In this document: positions 28,642 through 42,299 of the stretch, piece by piece
Layout: each line of letters starts with the position of its first letter
How positions within the stretch are numbered: position 1 is the first letter of the stretch
Assembly (NCBI RefSeq): GCF_901933205.1
Contig: NC_044572.1
Span: 19,678,501-19,742,500, forward strand
Length of the DNA stretch: 64,000 nt
Reading direction: 5' to 3'
Origin: Camarhynchus parvulus
Lineage: Eukaryota > Chordata > Aves > Passeriformes > Thraupidae
Translations under genes and position numbers: made by a program
The notes under the pieces: generated by a model
Told to the model about the DNA's origin: nothing
The model's input: only the letters and a program-made list of their open reading frames with translations
Database searches by the model: none

Positions 28642-31319
28642 CAACTAACCCATTCACTAATTGCAAAATCTACGAAGAATCTCAGCCTGACATACAGAAG
28701 ATAATGAGTAAAGACTTAACCCCAAATTCATTTAGAAATTGAAGAAAGACTGAGTAGGATGTTGAGCTATCATTTAATCTCTAAATGGTGACCTCCTTAT
28801 GGTCAGACTGAGTGAAGATTTTAGAGGTATGAATAAAAGACTCAGCAACTAGGGATTTAAGCCTGTCATCTGGTACTAGCAATTTATAGTATGGAGTTTG
28901 AGACAGTCACAGAAAGTTATTTTAAACATATTTAGCAAAGATATTAATAAAAGTACATAAATATTTAAATACTGAAAGCAATAAGTATAGCAATGAATGA
29001 AGTCCCAATTAACCAACAACTAGCGAATTTATGCCAAGAACATGAAAGTGGAAAATGCAGAGGTATTTGCTTTTCCCACTCAGGTGTTATAAAATCCTTA
29101 TACAATCTGACCAGTTAAAAAAATGAAAAAGAACTGGAGAAAAGAAAGTAAGCATATTCTCACCATTCCAGATGATAACTATTTCTTTAAGGGCCTGAAT
29201 ATTATTATCAATATCCATCCTCTTCTCATCACTTTCAGAAACATAGTTTTCTTAAACTGATTTTCCAGTGACATTTAGGTTCATGATGCCAACTGAATGC
29301 CGCAGTTTAATAAGGGAACAGAAACCCTAAGGCCCAAGAAAGTTATGAACTTGAACCCATGCTAATTATCTGTATAATTCAGTAAGTTTGATTCTCCCAG
29401 TCCACCTGGTGGGACAAATAAGCTAAAAACCCAAATGGGACCCTAAATCCCACATAATTTGTAGAACTTGGTGTATTGATTAAAATATCTATGATGCCTG
29501 AAAACTCTTGCAGTTATTTTAATTTTGGAGTAAGGGAGCAAGAAAGATTACTGACATAGAGTAACTCAAATCAGGACCAAATTTTGTCAAGCTTGATCTT
29601 TGGTTACAGGACTGTGTAACAGCAATATCTTGTCACTGTCCTCCTAAAAGCACACCTCTTGCAGGGCTAAAAAGACAGGTGTTGAGAAGAAATAGATGGT
29701 TCAACCCATAAAATAAAATTAAAAACTGTGTGTAACAGTTTTTCACGTTACTGGGCTCTGGGGTCTTTATAAGTTGAAATTTGATTAGAGAAACCCTTCA
29801 TGGGAGGTTAGGACAATGTTAAACTCCTGTGTGTGTCTCTGGAACCATTTACTATTTCACCAACACAGCAGGATTCCTGACAATCTTGATGATTTGGAAA
29901 ATATGACAACCTTGATGATCAGGAATTTTACAGCATATAACAATGTTGGCATGGCTTTAGCTATAAGCAGTGATATTTACTTTTGGAAGGTAAATATTGA
30001 GGTAATATCCCTTTCAGTATATCTCATTGTTGAGATATACTGCTGCACAAATAGCTATTGGGGAAGTGGGAAGAATCCAAAATATTTGAAGACAATACTA
30101 GCATCTTTCTTACAGGATACTTAAAGATTGTCCCATTGTTTAAAGCCAGATTTTTTTTCCAATTCTTTTGGTCAGGTTAGTAGAGAATTTTCTCATACTA
30201 AAAGTTTCAAGGCACAATAATTGTTTGAACAGGTCTGTCTATGTACAGAGAGATTTATTGTGTCCCTACAAAGTCTGGTCTCAGGTGCAGCAAGGACCCA
30301 TTCTGTGCACATTCAGATCCACCCTGCAGCTCAAGCTCAGTACCAAAAATAAACCAGTCAGGAATCCTGCTGTGTGTTCACTGGCCAGTGGGTCTGGAAT
30401 GGCAGCAGGTCAAACTGGGTCCTAAATGTGACATTTTGATGACATCAGCTCCTGCTCACATGGATGCAAAGTCATCTTACATGCCTTGTCTTTCCTTCCT
30501 TTGAGATTTAACTTACATTTACCATAGAGTAAGGGTATGCAGATATGTATTTACTAATGGATTAATTAACATGTTATGGCAATTTCTATAACTCTGTCCT
30601 CAATTAGACTAAAGTTTAAACCTGGTGTATAACAATCACATAGGTAATTGAGGAAACTGATATCATTTAGTGTAAATCTCTAAACTGGTACATTGGAAAT
30701 CTTAGTTGAGCTGAGAACAGTTCTGTTTCATTTGTCATGTACCTTCCTGGGGTAATACTTCAATTTCCCTACTTGCCAAAGTACTCCTGAATACCTGAGT
30801 TCTCCAAACCTTTTTCTATCCACAACTATGCCAGGAAAGGGTTTGTGTTCTTAAATGCCTCCTAAAAAAAGTTAGATGAAATTTCTAAAAGAATAACACA
30901 TAACTGAAAATGCATGCTAAGTCAAATGAGATTAAAGGAGTGTTCAGAAAAATGGAAAGCCCAAGGACTCTGTTCCTCTAGCAGGGGATACAGGTCTTAT
31001 TTTCTCTGAGGTTGTGCCCAGTGAAAGTGAAGAAACATAATAATATCTTCCCTCCTGGGGCTACCCATGCCACTCAGTGTTTGAGCATCTTCTGGATCAG
31101 GAAGTACATCAAGTGTATACAAGACTTTTGCTGGCCTGTGTAAACACATGCAGCACATGAAAGGAAGGGCACAACTCTGTGGTGCTTAATACCTCCAGCA
31201 CCACCTTCCTGCACAGCACCCTATCTAAAGTGTACAAGCTAGCCTGGTGGTGAAAACAAGATGTGCAGGAGAAAAAAGCTGGCAAGATGAATCCCACTGT
31301 ATGGTATGTAAGGGAAGAA

Positions 31320-31404
31320 AAGCAACCCCCAAACAAAAACCAACCAAATAAAAAAAAATCCCAAAAAAACCAAAACCACAAAACCCTCAAAACAACCAAA
31401 CAAC
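31320..31404 (+). repeat. A/C-rich low-complexity tract
   Basis: Mixtures of AAACC, CCAAAAAAACC and CAACCAAACAAC. The minus-strand open frames rich in Phe, Trp and Leu here are products of this composition. Confidence 0.8.
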
Positions 31405-34123
31405 ATGTTGCAGCAAAATCCCATTGAACAACTCCGTATTTATAAGTCTGAGAAGATTGTTCTGCAGCCTAATACTGATCTAGCTGATCTGCAGAGAACA
31501 ACATTCTTTAGAAAATCCTATTTACCACCTTAAAGTCATGACTTAGTTCTAATTCTCCACAGAATATCCTGTGTGTTAAAAACTTCTGAATTATTTTTCA
31601 GCTTCTATTTCATTTTGAGAATATGGAAAGTACTTTTTAAGGTCATAAAATATAAACTATTTTCTACTTGTTAATCAGCAGTTACATCTCATGGCTATCC
31701 TGTACCCTCACCCTGACTTTACAATATGATTTATAATCTTGCCTGAATCTAGCAGTTGGAATGCTGAAAGGTACTACATTCCACCTGAATTGCCTAATAA
31801 ATAAGAAACCAATGCAGGTCTGAAGGGTGCATAATAAGAGATGTATTCTCCCACCACTGACAGCTTAGAGTCTTTAATTGCCAGCTGAGGAAACAGGAAA
31901 ATCTTGAAAAAGAGAACCTGTATTTTCACTTCATTAAGCACCAGAGACTTGTGTCAGCTGAGGAAAATTTCCATTGACTCCAGTGAATAATGATGCTAGG
32001 TTTTCTGATCTACATCTTTAAGATCATGCTTTTGAACTCTCCATGTTCCTCAGCAGTCATCATCACATGTCTTCCTTGGATTGAAGTCTAACCAGAAACA
32101 GACTGAAATTGTTTCTAAGTCCACAAATCAGATTACAAAATTGTATCATTTTTCATTGTCCCAATAGAGAAGCACTTAAAAAATTACTTACCTCTTTTCT
32201 CTTTATTCCTCTAAACCTCTGTCTGAAGTAATAAAAGCTTTGCCTAAACATTAGTTTAAAGTAATACAATATTTAGGTTTTTGAGTAAAAGTGACCTGTA
32301 TCATACCAAAATTTATTATAAATTGTTCTTGTACTATCAACAAATACGAAGGCAGAAAACTGATATATTAGCTATACCATCACATCAGGCATTAATTTCA
32401 GTTTTAATTCTCCACTGTATGAGTATGGCAGACTCCTAAGGTAAATGGGCAGAGAAGCATAATAAACACTGAGTGTTTTCAGTCTAACTGACAGATCATC
32501 AATAGAATTTCCATTGGGAAGAAACAGATGTGAAAACCACATTCATTTTTTGCTGAAACTGCTCTCCTACACTATTAAATTCAACAAAGTAGTCATAAGA
32601 ATGCAAAGAGAAATGTGAGGTTTTTTAAATTTACATTTGCAGCATAATGCAGCAACATTTGTTTGTATTAAGAAACAATTTTGTCCAGAAGATATTGATT
32701 GATATATTAGACCAGGCTTGTATTTAGTGCTGGGTAACTCCCCTTTCAAAGACTCTTACCAAATGCTTCTAAGGAAAGCTAGTGGGTTTGTTCTTAATCA
32801 CTACAAAGCAATTTTCTTCTCCTGGTGATTAATGATGGATTGAAGTCCTGAAGCAGGAGTATTCAGATTCTTTTAAATAGCATCCATTCTATGTTAATGC
32901 AAGAGTTGCTGTAAACATTGTGTCTTTTCTAAAAATAATAATAATAGCCCAGACTTTTGGTTTCCTTATGAACAAATTACAGAGTTTATGACAATGGAAA
33001 TGTGCAATTGAAATGTGCATAGTGAATACAGAACAGAAGCATTTCAAGTTCCTTTTCTCTTTTCCTCAGTGACTAGTTCCTTTTCTGAGTAAGAATAGGA
33101 TTGTTCCTGTAACTTTCCACTATTTTGTGTGGTTCTACCACATCTATTTCCTATACCATTACAATGTTCATTTTAATCTTTCTTTTACTGATTCCTTGTA
33201 TGCCATTTTAATCACACATCTTAGTATGTCCTATATCTGCAGTGATTTTTTTTTAATTCACATTCGACCAGATAGCTGTCTTTCAGATAAGAACTATATC
33301 AGCACATTATTCAAACTTCCTATTACAGTTTTACTTCTTTCACCTCCAGTGCAAGCTGAAAAAAAAAATCTTCACAGAGCTGTTGTTTCAGAAGTTTTGG
33401 GCTGTTGATTTTATTGCTTTTCTTTTTTGTTCTTTTTAGGCTTTTTCCTTTTTCACTTGAATGGGTACAGTTAATTTATATTCTTGATTTAATAACAGCA
33501 ACAGTTGATACTGAATAGCTTATTAGTTTGATAGAATAGAGCAAAATGTCCACAGAGGTAAATTGATTCTGTGATGAGGTGATATGGCTTGCTGAGTGCC
33601 TCAATCTGCTGTGAATATGTTTCTATGTAAGAGTACATGTAGCAAAACCATAAACAGGGAACTTTATTTGCATGTGGGAATAAGACAATTCTTTATGAAA
33701 TTGAGGCAATTAGAGGAAATTAAACTAGTCTTCTTAAAAAGAAAAAGTCCAATTAAAAAGCAGGCTCTGGCTGTCTGCCTGCTAACTCACACATAGGCCA
33801 CACACATCTACTCATTCACAAATGCTAAGTGTTCTGTGATGCTTGAAAACATTCAAAAGCTTCTTCAAGGGATCTCATAATCAATCTTACATGCTGTAAG
33901 GTCCAGGATACTTGAATTTAAACAGATAGTTAACCACAGATAATCTCACAGTGTTTCAGCTATCAACAGGTCAAAAAATGAATTTATGTTTGCTTTTTAC
34001 TGCTGTTTATACAAATTTCATGAAATACAGCTTTTTTTATCAATAAGTAAATTTACAGCAATACTCAGAGTAATAAGTTAGGTGCTAGAGATAAGATTTA
34101 TATGCAAATCCCCTCCTGAAAAA

Positions 34124-34159
34124 AAATAACTAAAATAAAAAAAAAAAAAAGAAAAAAAG
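34124..34159 (+). repeat. A-rich tract
   Basis: Long A-runs broken by single T or G residues. It lies about 65 bp before a CR1 fragment. Confidence 0.7.
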
Positions 34160-34224
34160 GTGGAATGAAGGATAACAATATCCTTGAGCTGGATGTAAGG
34201 AGAAGATAGTTTAGGAAAGTTTAC

Positions 34225-34396
34225 CCGTGGCACAAATTGCCCCTAGAGGCTGAGTAGTCTCCTTTCATGGACATTTTCAAGACTGGGTAAATTCCTGAGC
34301 CACCCAGCATCATCTTGTAGCTGACTCTGCTTGGAGCAGGGGCTTTGGTGAGAGACCACCTGAGGCCCTTCCAGCCTAATTGCACTACAATCCCAT
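34225..34396 (+). repeat. CR1 LINE 3' fragment
   Basis: 'attgcccctagaggctgagt', 'ctcctttcatggacattttc' and 'gaggcccttccagcctaatt' align with the CR1 3' region. It follows an A-rich run. The end is decayed. Confidence 0.75.
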
Positions 34397-35004
34397 GGAA
34401 CAGTGCTATGGTTATATTTTCCAGTGGAGAAAACTGTGGTAAAAACTTCCTGACTTAATTCAATGTCCAAGACTAGAAAAATATTCTTGTTCACTTTTAA
34501 CATAGACTAACGTATATTCTGTACTGACTAAAAAAATTAAAATTACCTGTATTTTCAAAATTTAACGAACCCCACAGACAGGAGTCTTTCTCAGGTCTCT
34601 TAAAAAGGATCTGTGCAGCATATTTATACAGTGAGTCAGATGAAGTGAGCTGTTTGCCAAGGGGTCACATCCCTGCTTGGACTGTTACTGGATTACTTAA
34701 CTATGAAAAGTGTTGTACTTGTTTAGGATGCTTGGGGAACAGCAAGATGGCAGTTTCATGAAAACTTGGGCTATAATTGTTAATATAGTTATATACATTA
34801 TTTTCAATTGTTTTTAAAAATACCTTTCACACACAGTTGCATTAATATTTTTAAAACATATAATTTTAACCACTAAACATTAGAAATTGCCTCTATTTTA
34901 TGTTAGAGGGAATTCTGCAGAGAACTGTGCTGTTACTGGGTGGGTTTTAGTATGCTAGTCAAATGTACAGTGTTAATTCTTACACATGTAGTGAAAGGAC
35001 TTCA

Positions 35005-35346
<342 letters not shown>

Positions 35347-35348
35347 TT

Positions 35349-35363
35349 AAAAAAAAAAAAAAA
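35349..35363 (-). promoter_or_regulatory. T15 polypyrimidine tract of a splice acceptor
   Basis: On the coding (minus) strand this is 15 uninterrupted T, followed by AAG and the exon start at 35345. It acts as the polypyrimidine tract for the middle-MAM exon. A pure mononucleotide run is prone to change in length. Confidence 0.8.
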
Positions 35364-35528
35364 GATAAACAAACATGTAGAGCTTTTCAATACTATTTTA
35401 TGCTTTGCTTTAGTTTATAAGCATTTTTATAAACTCAGATGCTACTCATTTTTTTTCTTTTTGCCACATACATTTATACCATACCATACTTGTATGGCAA
35501 TCTTCCTTGCTAATGCTTTGTGTGTTTC

Positions 35529-35774
35529 ACAGAATTTCAGAATAGCTTGGGTTGGAAGGGCCCTTAAAAATCATCTAGTTCCAACCCCATGCCATGGGCA
35601 GGGATGCCACCCCTGCATCAGGCTTCTCAGAACACATCCAGGCTAGCCTTGAACACTTCTAAGGATGGGGCATCCACAGCTTCCACACAAATTTTTTCCA
35701 GTGTCTCACTGCCTTCTGAGTAAAGAATTTCTTTCTAATTTCCTAATTTCTAATCTAAGTCTCTCCTCTTTCAG
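35529..35774 (-). repeat. CR1 LINE 3' fragment
   Basis: The plus strand reads 'cagaatagcttgggttggaa', 'catctagttccaaccccatg', 'ccatgggcagggatgccacc' and 'ccaggctagccttgaacact', the reverse complement of the CR1 3' end. It is about 245 bp and one of the better preserved copies here. Confidence 0.93.
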
Positions 35775-35815
35775 TATAAAAAAATGTTACTTGTCCTAGA
35801 TGTCCCTTGTGCTAA

Positions 35816-36047
35816 ACAGAATAATAGAATAACCTGGCTTGGAAGACATGCACAAGGATCATCAAAGTCCAGCTCCTGGCCCTGTAGAGGACACCCCAAG
35901 CGTCACACCATGTGCCTGAGAGCATTGTCCAAATGCGTCTTGAGCTCTGTCAGATTTGGCGCTGTGACTTCCTGGGGGAGCTGTTCCAGTGCCCAATCAC
36001 ACTCTTGGTGAAGAATCTTTTCCTAATATCCAACCTAAACCTGATGG
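35816..36047 (-). repeat. CR1 LINE 3' fragment
   Basis: The plus strand begins with 'gaataatagaataacctggc' and includes 'cctgggggagctgttccagt' and 'aatatccaacctaaacctga', characteristic of inverted CR1. It is a different subfamily from the copy about 40 bp to its left, so the pair arose by two insertions rather than tandem duplication. Confidence 0.92.
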
Positions 36048-36892
36048 ACTGATGGATATTTCTAAGTATTACAGGCTGTTGGCAATTCTGACAAGCAGTT
36101 CCTCTGTAGCTAATGTGAATATATCTTGCCTGGGTAATTTAAAAGTAAATTATAAATCTGGATAATTTGGTAAACACTTTGCTCTAATTTTGTTTTCCTT
36201 TTGCTTATTAACTGTGTTTTTCTTACAATTCCTGGGTAATTTCACAGAAACAAAGAACTAATTAAATGAGAGAAACTGAAATAGAAAAACACACAAAATC
36301 TCCTTAAAAAGCCAGGGGCTAGTTGTTGTTTTCTTATCGCATTGCATCAAAGTAACAGCAAGGAAGCAAGTCAAACTACTTATTTGCAAGAAACAGCTTG
36401 CCTGCAACAGCTGCAGCAGTTTCTACCTCTACCTTGTCTGTTCTGTCCCTTTCCAAGAGGAATGTAAATTCCAGATTTACAGCCTGCGACATAAAGTGGT
36501 AGGAATGTCTGCAGAAGCTGTGATTTGTGGTAGATAAGCAGTTCCCTCATGATCAGGTGAGCAGTTCTTGCAGCAGGTGCAGAATAAAGAAAAAGGGAGG
36601 ATAAACAAGTTGGACAGAAGTTGGCTACAGCTACCCATGATAAGGTGTCTCTATTGATTTTGAAAAGATAAAATAAAATAAAAAAGAGTCAAAACCTGGA
36701 GATGATGCTGCTCACAAACCCAAGAGAAAAACTGTAAAAATATTGATACTTCTGAATTGGGTATTAACTATACCTTGCTGATTAGATGGAAATTAAGATA
36801 GGGATTCTAACTATCAAGGCTTCTGAAAACAAAGTTAACTACTTCTCAAATAGAGATTGGTACATTTGTGATGGAAATTAATGTCCCACCCA

Positions 36893-37000
36893 GATATATT
36901 GTATAATATAAAGAATATTTATTTAAATATGCATGTAATATTTATTATTTAAATATTTATTTAATATTTATGTAATACAATATATAATTATGCACATTAC
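36893..37000. repeat. Extremely AT-rich tract
   Basis: Reiterated TATTTA, ATTTAAATAT and AATATTTAT with local self-complementarity. Only a few G or C bases occur. Confidence 0.75.
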
Positions 37001-37384
37001 ATTACACAGATTACTATAATTGACTATCAATTTATTTCATTCTCCTGACAATCAGCAGGCATCATGGTAGCAGTTTGTCAGAAATATCTTGGGAAGAGCT
37101 TCTATAATAACATTTCTAGCAAGCAACGTCAGGGAGGTAAGTTAAATCAAGGCAGGAGCCTCAGGCATTTCACACACAGCCCCACACTTTGCTCCTCATC
37201 CTGCACATGGTTGCATCTTTTTATAAAATTCATTAGGGTGGGATCACACATCAGGAAATTAGATTATTTAAAATATTGACAAGGAGAAGAGTATTACTAT
37301 AGCCAGTTTGATTTCATCAGAGAATTCATCTTTTAATGTCAGAAGCTGACATTATGTATCTGAAATTTGTTATTGGAGTTGAAT

Positions 37385-37645
37385 AGAAAGGAATAGTATC
37401 ATTTCAGTTGGATGAGACCTAAAATGATTATCTAGTCCAGCTGGCTTATCAGTTCAGAGCTGCCCAAGATAAAGCATTTTGTTAAGGGCATTGTCCAAAA
37501 GCCTCCAAAACACTGAAAGGCTGGGGGCACTCAACACCTCTAGGAAGCCTGTTCCAGTGTTTGGCCTCCCCACTGGTAAAGAAATGCTTCCTTATGTCCA
37601 GTCTGAGCCTTTCTTGGCACAGCTTTGAACCATTCCCCTGTATAA
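37385..37645 (-). repeat. CR1 LINE 3' fragment
   Basis: 'ttcagttggatgagacctaa', 'ctagtccagctggcttatca', 'ctaggaagcctgttccagtg' and 'cttatgtccagtctgagcct' mark an older, diverged inverted CR1. It ends about 120 bp from the donor of the MAM exon at 37764-37925. Confidence 0.85.
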
Positions 37646-37763
37646 ACTGATCACACTGAGATGTGCTGCTATCTTGGCACTGATCTACATTTTTTGTAGG
37701 TTTTATTTAAAATTCTGTGAATATTTAGTTTTCCCAGAAGTGATGTAGTACATATGGCAATAC

Positions 37764-37925
37764 CTGGCGTGTGGTCAGTATGAGGATGTGTTTGCCCTGT
37801 GACAGCACTTTTGCTAATATTCCAGTCAAAATCATCAGTAGTGTCTTGTGTTAATCCACATACAGTTGTCCACTTCTGATCTTGTGTTTCAAAGTTACAG
37901 CTTCCAGGAATACTTGTGTAGTAAC
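37764..37925 (-). CDS. MALRD1: MALRD1 internal exon: N-terminal part of a complete MAM domain
   Basis: This 162-nt exon is phase 1 at both ends, with a TTTTCAG acceptor and a GTATTG donor. It encodes SIPGSCNFETQDQKW, then CGLTQDTTDDFDWNIS and HPHTDHTP. The C-x-FE start, DDFDW core and final DHT are hallmarks of the first third of MAM domains. It carries two of the four MAM cysteines. NIS is a possible N-glycosylation sequon. The exon is continued in frame by the exons at 35188-35345 and 28209-28410; the three together are 522 nt, or 174 codons. A CR1 fragment lies about 120 bp downstream of its donor. Confidence 0.95.
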
Positions 37926-40900
37926 CTGAAAATACAGCAAAAAGTCAATTATCATCTCAGTTCTACATAAAGGTGCTACAGTGTGTACACTAAAAATGGA
38001 AATGAAAAGGACTCTGTATGGTTAACACTGTGATTCCCTGAATTTCATACAGGGACATAAATAATATGTGATAGTTAATGAGGAAACGAAAAACTCATTC
38101 TTCCCTTTAAGAGCAGGTATCAACTTTATTACAGATGAATGCCCATGACAAACCAATGACTTCACCAAATTTAGTTCTTATCCAAGGCAAATGGAAAGAA
38201 TGATTTCTAGACAATTAGCCAAAACTCTACTGCCCTTGCACAGTGGCATTTTTCATAAGCATATGTTGGCCTTGTGAATATTATGTCTGATGGCAGCTTT
38301 ATGATGAGGGATATGTTCTAGTGATTAGGATACTCTGACTAAATTCTGGAGGTCTGAGTTAAACTGCTCTCTTCTAACTCTGCTGCTTCAGGTTACTTTG
38401 GAAAAGTAATTAATCAACAAAATGATTTAAATGGTGTGGTACAGATTAATCAAATAGCACCACAATCTCTTCTGTTGGTTCCAAAACGTATTTTCCTTAG
38501 TTATAAAGCAGAGACAGCTACACAATTGCTGAGTGTGACTGTGAACACCTGTGAGGAGACTTCAGAAAAATGTTACAAAATATTCAACATCACAATCAGC
38601 CATGCATTTTAGATACAGGTCTGACTGTGATTGATCAGAATGGGTTGGAGGATTTAGACTATGTTTCTTTATCTAGAAATATTCTGCAATATTCAAATAC
38701 AACTATTTATGTATCATTGTCTGTGTATAAAGGATATAGATAAAAATGATAGATTTAATTTCCTCCTTTTAATCTGTTTTGTTTTCTTCCTGTTTTCTAT
38801 TTTGATGCTAAAAGAAAAACTGAGACATTCTTTATGAAAATATCATTATCATAAAACTGCTTATGACCAAGGTCTGCACACACCCTGTAACCCTGTGGAC
38901 TTTTGTTCTCTGTAAAAAAAAGTGTCACCTTAGTTAAATGCATAAGACAAATATCTTAAAAGATGTATAATTTTGATCCAATATAGGTTATTCACTAGAT
39001 CAAAATCCTGTATGCTAGGGGGAGAATTTGCACTGTAATGTAGTTACTGTACTGCAAGGACTGAAGTGTCTCTCTTAAGCACAGATCTGTGTTGGCAGTG
39101 TATTACAAACATCATGTAAGCCTAATAAAAGCCTAACTCCAACAATAACCTCACACACAGGAAGAACAAAGGGAACCCATTATTTAAAAAAAGAAAGTAC
39201 ATTTTCTTGTGTATCTCTAACAAAATCAAAGTCCAAATCCATTTAGGATTTACACTAGTCATAATAGAATACCTGACCATTTTTTACCCTAATATATTAG
39301 CAGTGCATTCAGAAGGCAATTATCAATAAATATTTATGAACAGTACTTACTGGGTTGACAAAGTCATGTGACCCATCTGCACCTGCTGGCTGGTTTTTTA
39401 AGGGTAAGCATACACCCTATTTAGAAGCCAGTAGAAGAAAATTGCTCCATTTATTGGAAAAATTGCTTTTATTTCAATAATTCAAGCACTCCTCTAGTTG
39501 GTTCATCAACACTGAGGTTTGCTATTAATCAAATCTGTCTGTATAGTTGGCTGCAATTCATGAAAATTGAAACTGCTTTCATGTGTGGTTTTTTCACCTC
39601 AGTACTTCCAGTAGCATACTGAAAAAGAATCAAAATTTTGCGAGATTGCCTGACTGGACTGAATGAAACATAGAGTTAGTAATTACCATGAGTTTATTAA
39701 AAAAAAAAGTCCACCAGCCTACATGGATGCAGTTCATTTTGTACAGGTTCTGTTGTAAATCCTGCATACAGGAATTGCTGCTGAGTAGATTATGGCCCAT
39801 TTACTTCTTTGAAATTACACTTGTATAAAACTATAACAGAATGTGAAATAAGCTCAGACCTTGATCTCAGTGCAAAGGAGAAAACTGCAGACAAATGTGG
39901 CCACAACCACTTGTGATGGGACAGGTTAGGCTATGAAGAGATTTCTCTGTGCCTGTTATACTTTCTTTTCTGATTAAACAACTCCTGTTGTCTTTTCATT
40001 TAAAAAATCAGGTTTCCATATCTAGGAGGCATTATGTGCCCTTTAATGTTGTTTATTCCCATAAGATATATGCTCAGGGAAAAAGTGTGTTTATCTAAAT
40101 ATAAGGCATCATTTGTTGGGACTAAAATAGAGCAGACAGGGAAATATTATACCTGGGGCTTATCTGAGTATTCTGAATGCCAGATTGCTGTATCTCTGCA
40201 TTACACTTCAGTAGAGACAGCAAGACTAAAGACTGATTAAAACATTTTGATGTATCTACAGCCTTTCCATCAACAATAAAAAGATATTTCAGTCTATTTT
40301 TTTGAAGTGAATATCAACAATTATTTCTTTCCTCCCTTGGAAAAGCTTTTGCTCAGTATAGCAAAGACTGAATTGCTTTACTGTGATTCAAGATAATTTA
40401 TAGCCTGAAATGTTCCAATCTATTCTCTGACTAAGAAAAGAATCTTTCCAGAAAACACAGGACAACACCCTCGCCCAATGAAGCTACTATATTCTCTAAA
40501 AATATTTCGAGAATAAATCAAGTGTCTCCATAGTTTTCTGAATATGTTTACCGAACAGTTCACTTTGGACAGTAATTCAATTTAGTGTGTATCTTAGATC
40601 TGGAAAATGTTACAAGGGTGAGTTTACAGAGTATTTTGCTGCACTTACTTTTCCTAACTCCTGAAAAAGTACTAAAGCTTTATACAAGAGATACAGATTA
40701 ACTGCTTAAAATCTATCTTGGAGTCTACTTCTAAAAACCTAGTATTTTTAAGTTATCATTGAATGTAAATTCATTTCCATGGATTTGATTCACAAAGTTC
40801 ATTTCACACAAAGTACTACAAGAGGTAGAGATCATAAATAGTGATGGTATTTTCAGCTTTTATATTTCAGAACTGCTATTTAATTTTATGAAAGGGAGAA

Positions 40901-42173
40901 GCTCCAAGTTAAATCTTCTATAGTGAGATATAGACTCCTAGAATGTCCTATAGTGAGATATAGACATCTTAGCATCCTTTTTAGCAAGTATGTAAGTCTG
41001 TATCCTGGTAAAAACATTATAATATGCATCATCCAACAAAGGGTCATTACTTTTGTAATCCTGTTCACTCAAGCATGTAGCAACCCTATACAAGAATAAA
41101 GGCCCTTGATTTTCAAAGGATCACAAAGTATTGCCTTATTTCAGTGAAATACTTTTACTTCCAAAAAGGATGAACATTGAATTGATGTGAGGATTCATTT
41201 AATCTATCTAGCAAGTTTACTTTTGAGCATACCTGCATTATGGCAGAATTTGACCCTCCAGTTCAAAGATTAACATTTAGACTGATTACTGAGCTGCATA
41301 TATGGACTACTTAATCTTCCTACTCCAAATATCCAGTCCAAACTGTAATTGTAAATAAACAAATATATGGAGCAGGAACAAAGGCACAATGCTTTACTGC
41401 TTCTGAGTTTCAGGCCTGAATTGGAAAGCCCATTAACTTGATCCAGATTTTCAAACGGAGCTGTGTCCTCCCATCTCAATCAGCCTCAGCAAAGAACCGC
41501 TTCAGACAAATTGTGTCTTAGTATTCGTTAGGACTTAGGCAAAGATAAACAGACTCAGTTCTTTTCCAACTGTTCTGTAATAGAGAAATGACAGTAAAAT
41601 ATTTTCATAGCTCTGAGGTAGAAGCAAGAACAATGAAACTGTACTCACACTACTCAGATCACAAAGGCAAAATTCATTTGACGGGAAAGTCAAGTTTATT
41701 TTTAAGTATTCACCTTTTTATGGCAGAATCATGCCTAAATGTTATTGTGCATAAGTTTTGCTCGCTTAGCTTTTCCATTCAACATTGATATTTTCTTTCA
41801 ACATCTTTTTACATTAATAAACAAACTTACTTTTTTTTTTTCTCAGAGTTCATTTTTATTGTAACTCATTGATTTAATCCTCAAGTATGTTTTTAATCCC
41901 TAAGCTGGTTTTGGCCTTGGTGTCAGGAGTTTTTTTGAGTATTTCATCTTTGGTTCTAGTTAGTTATACTTTTGCAGCTAAATCATTCTTGAATACTTTT
42001 GCAGCAAATATCTCTAAGGATGTGAAAATATCAGCCCTTTTGACTGGGGACAAGTCAACCTGCTTGTGATCATCTTCTAAGTGAATCATCTTTATGAACT
42101 CACCTTAACTATGCTACAGAATTTAAAGCTATAATTTTAATTGAAGATTAGATTAACATACAGAGATACTTAC
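37926..42173 (-). other. MALRD1 intron between MAM and LDLa exons
   Basis: About 4.2 kb, AT-rich. A 30-bp tandem duplication at 40918-40965 is the only structure I noted. Confidence 0.85.
40918..40965 (+). repeat. 30-bp tandem duplication, two copies
   Basis: 'ctatagtgagatatagac' is present at 40918-40935 and 40948-40965, exactly 30 bp apart. Confidence 0.85.
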
Positions 42174-42299
42174 TGCAGTCAGCTTCATCTGATAGGTCTT
42201 CACAGTCTGGTTTATAGTCACAGATGAACTGAGACTCTATGCACTTATTCCCACACACAAAATCAGTGAGAGCAGGGCATTCCCTGGGATTCTCTCCAA
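42174..42299 (-). CDS. MALRD1: MALRD1 internal exon: single LDLa module
   Basis: A 126-nt exon lies between a TTTCAG acceptor and a GTAAGT donor, phase 1 at both ends. It encodes GENPRECPALTDFVCGNKC, then CDYKPDCEDLSDEADC. All six LDLa cysteines are present. The calcium-binding DC-x-D-x-SDE motif is intact (DCEDLSDE), while the usual CDG turn is CDY. LDLa modules are about 40 residues long, so one exon equals one module. It follows the MAM half-domain encoded 13.3 kb upstream and precedes a complete MAM domain, matching the alternating MAM/LDLa plan of MALRD1. The last base A joins GT of the next exon to give Ser. Confidence 0.95.

Noticed and set aside
31109..31424. Two overlapping minus-strand frames resembling hydrophobic membrane proteins
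   Set aside because: The Phe/Trp/Leu-rich stretch is the translation of the A/C-rich tract at 31320-31404.
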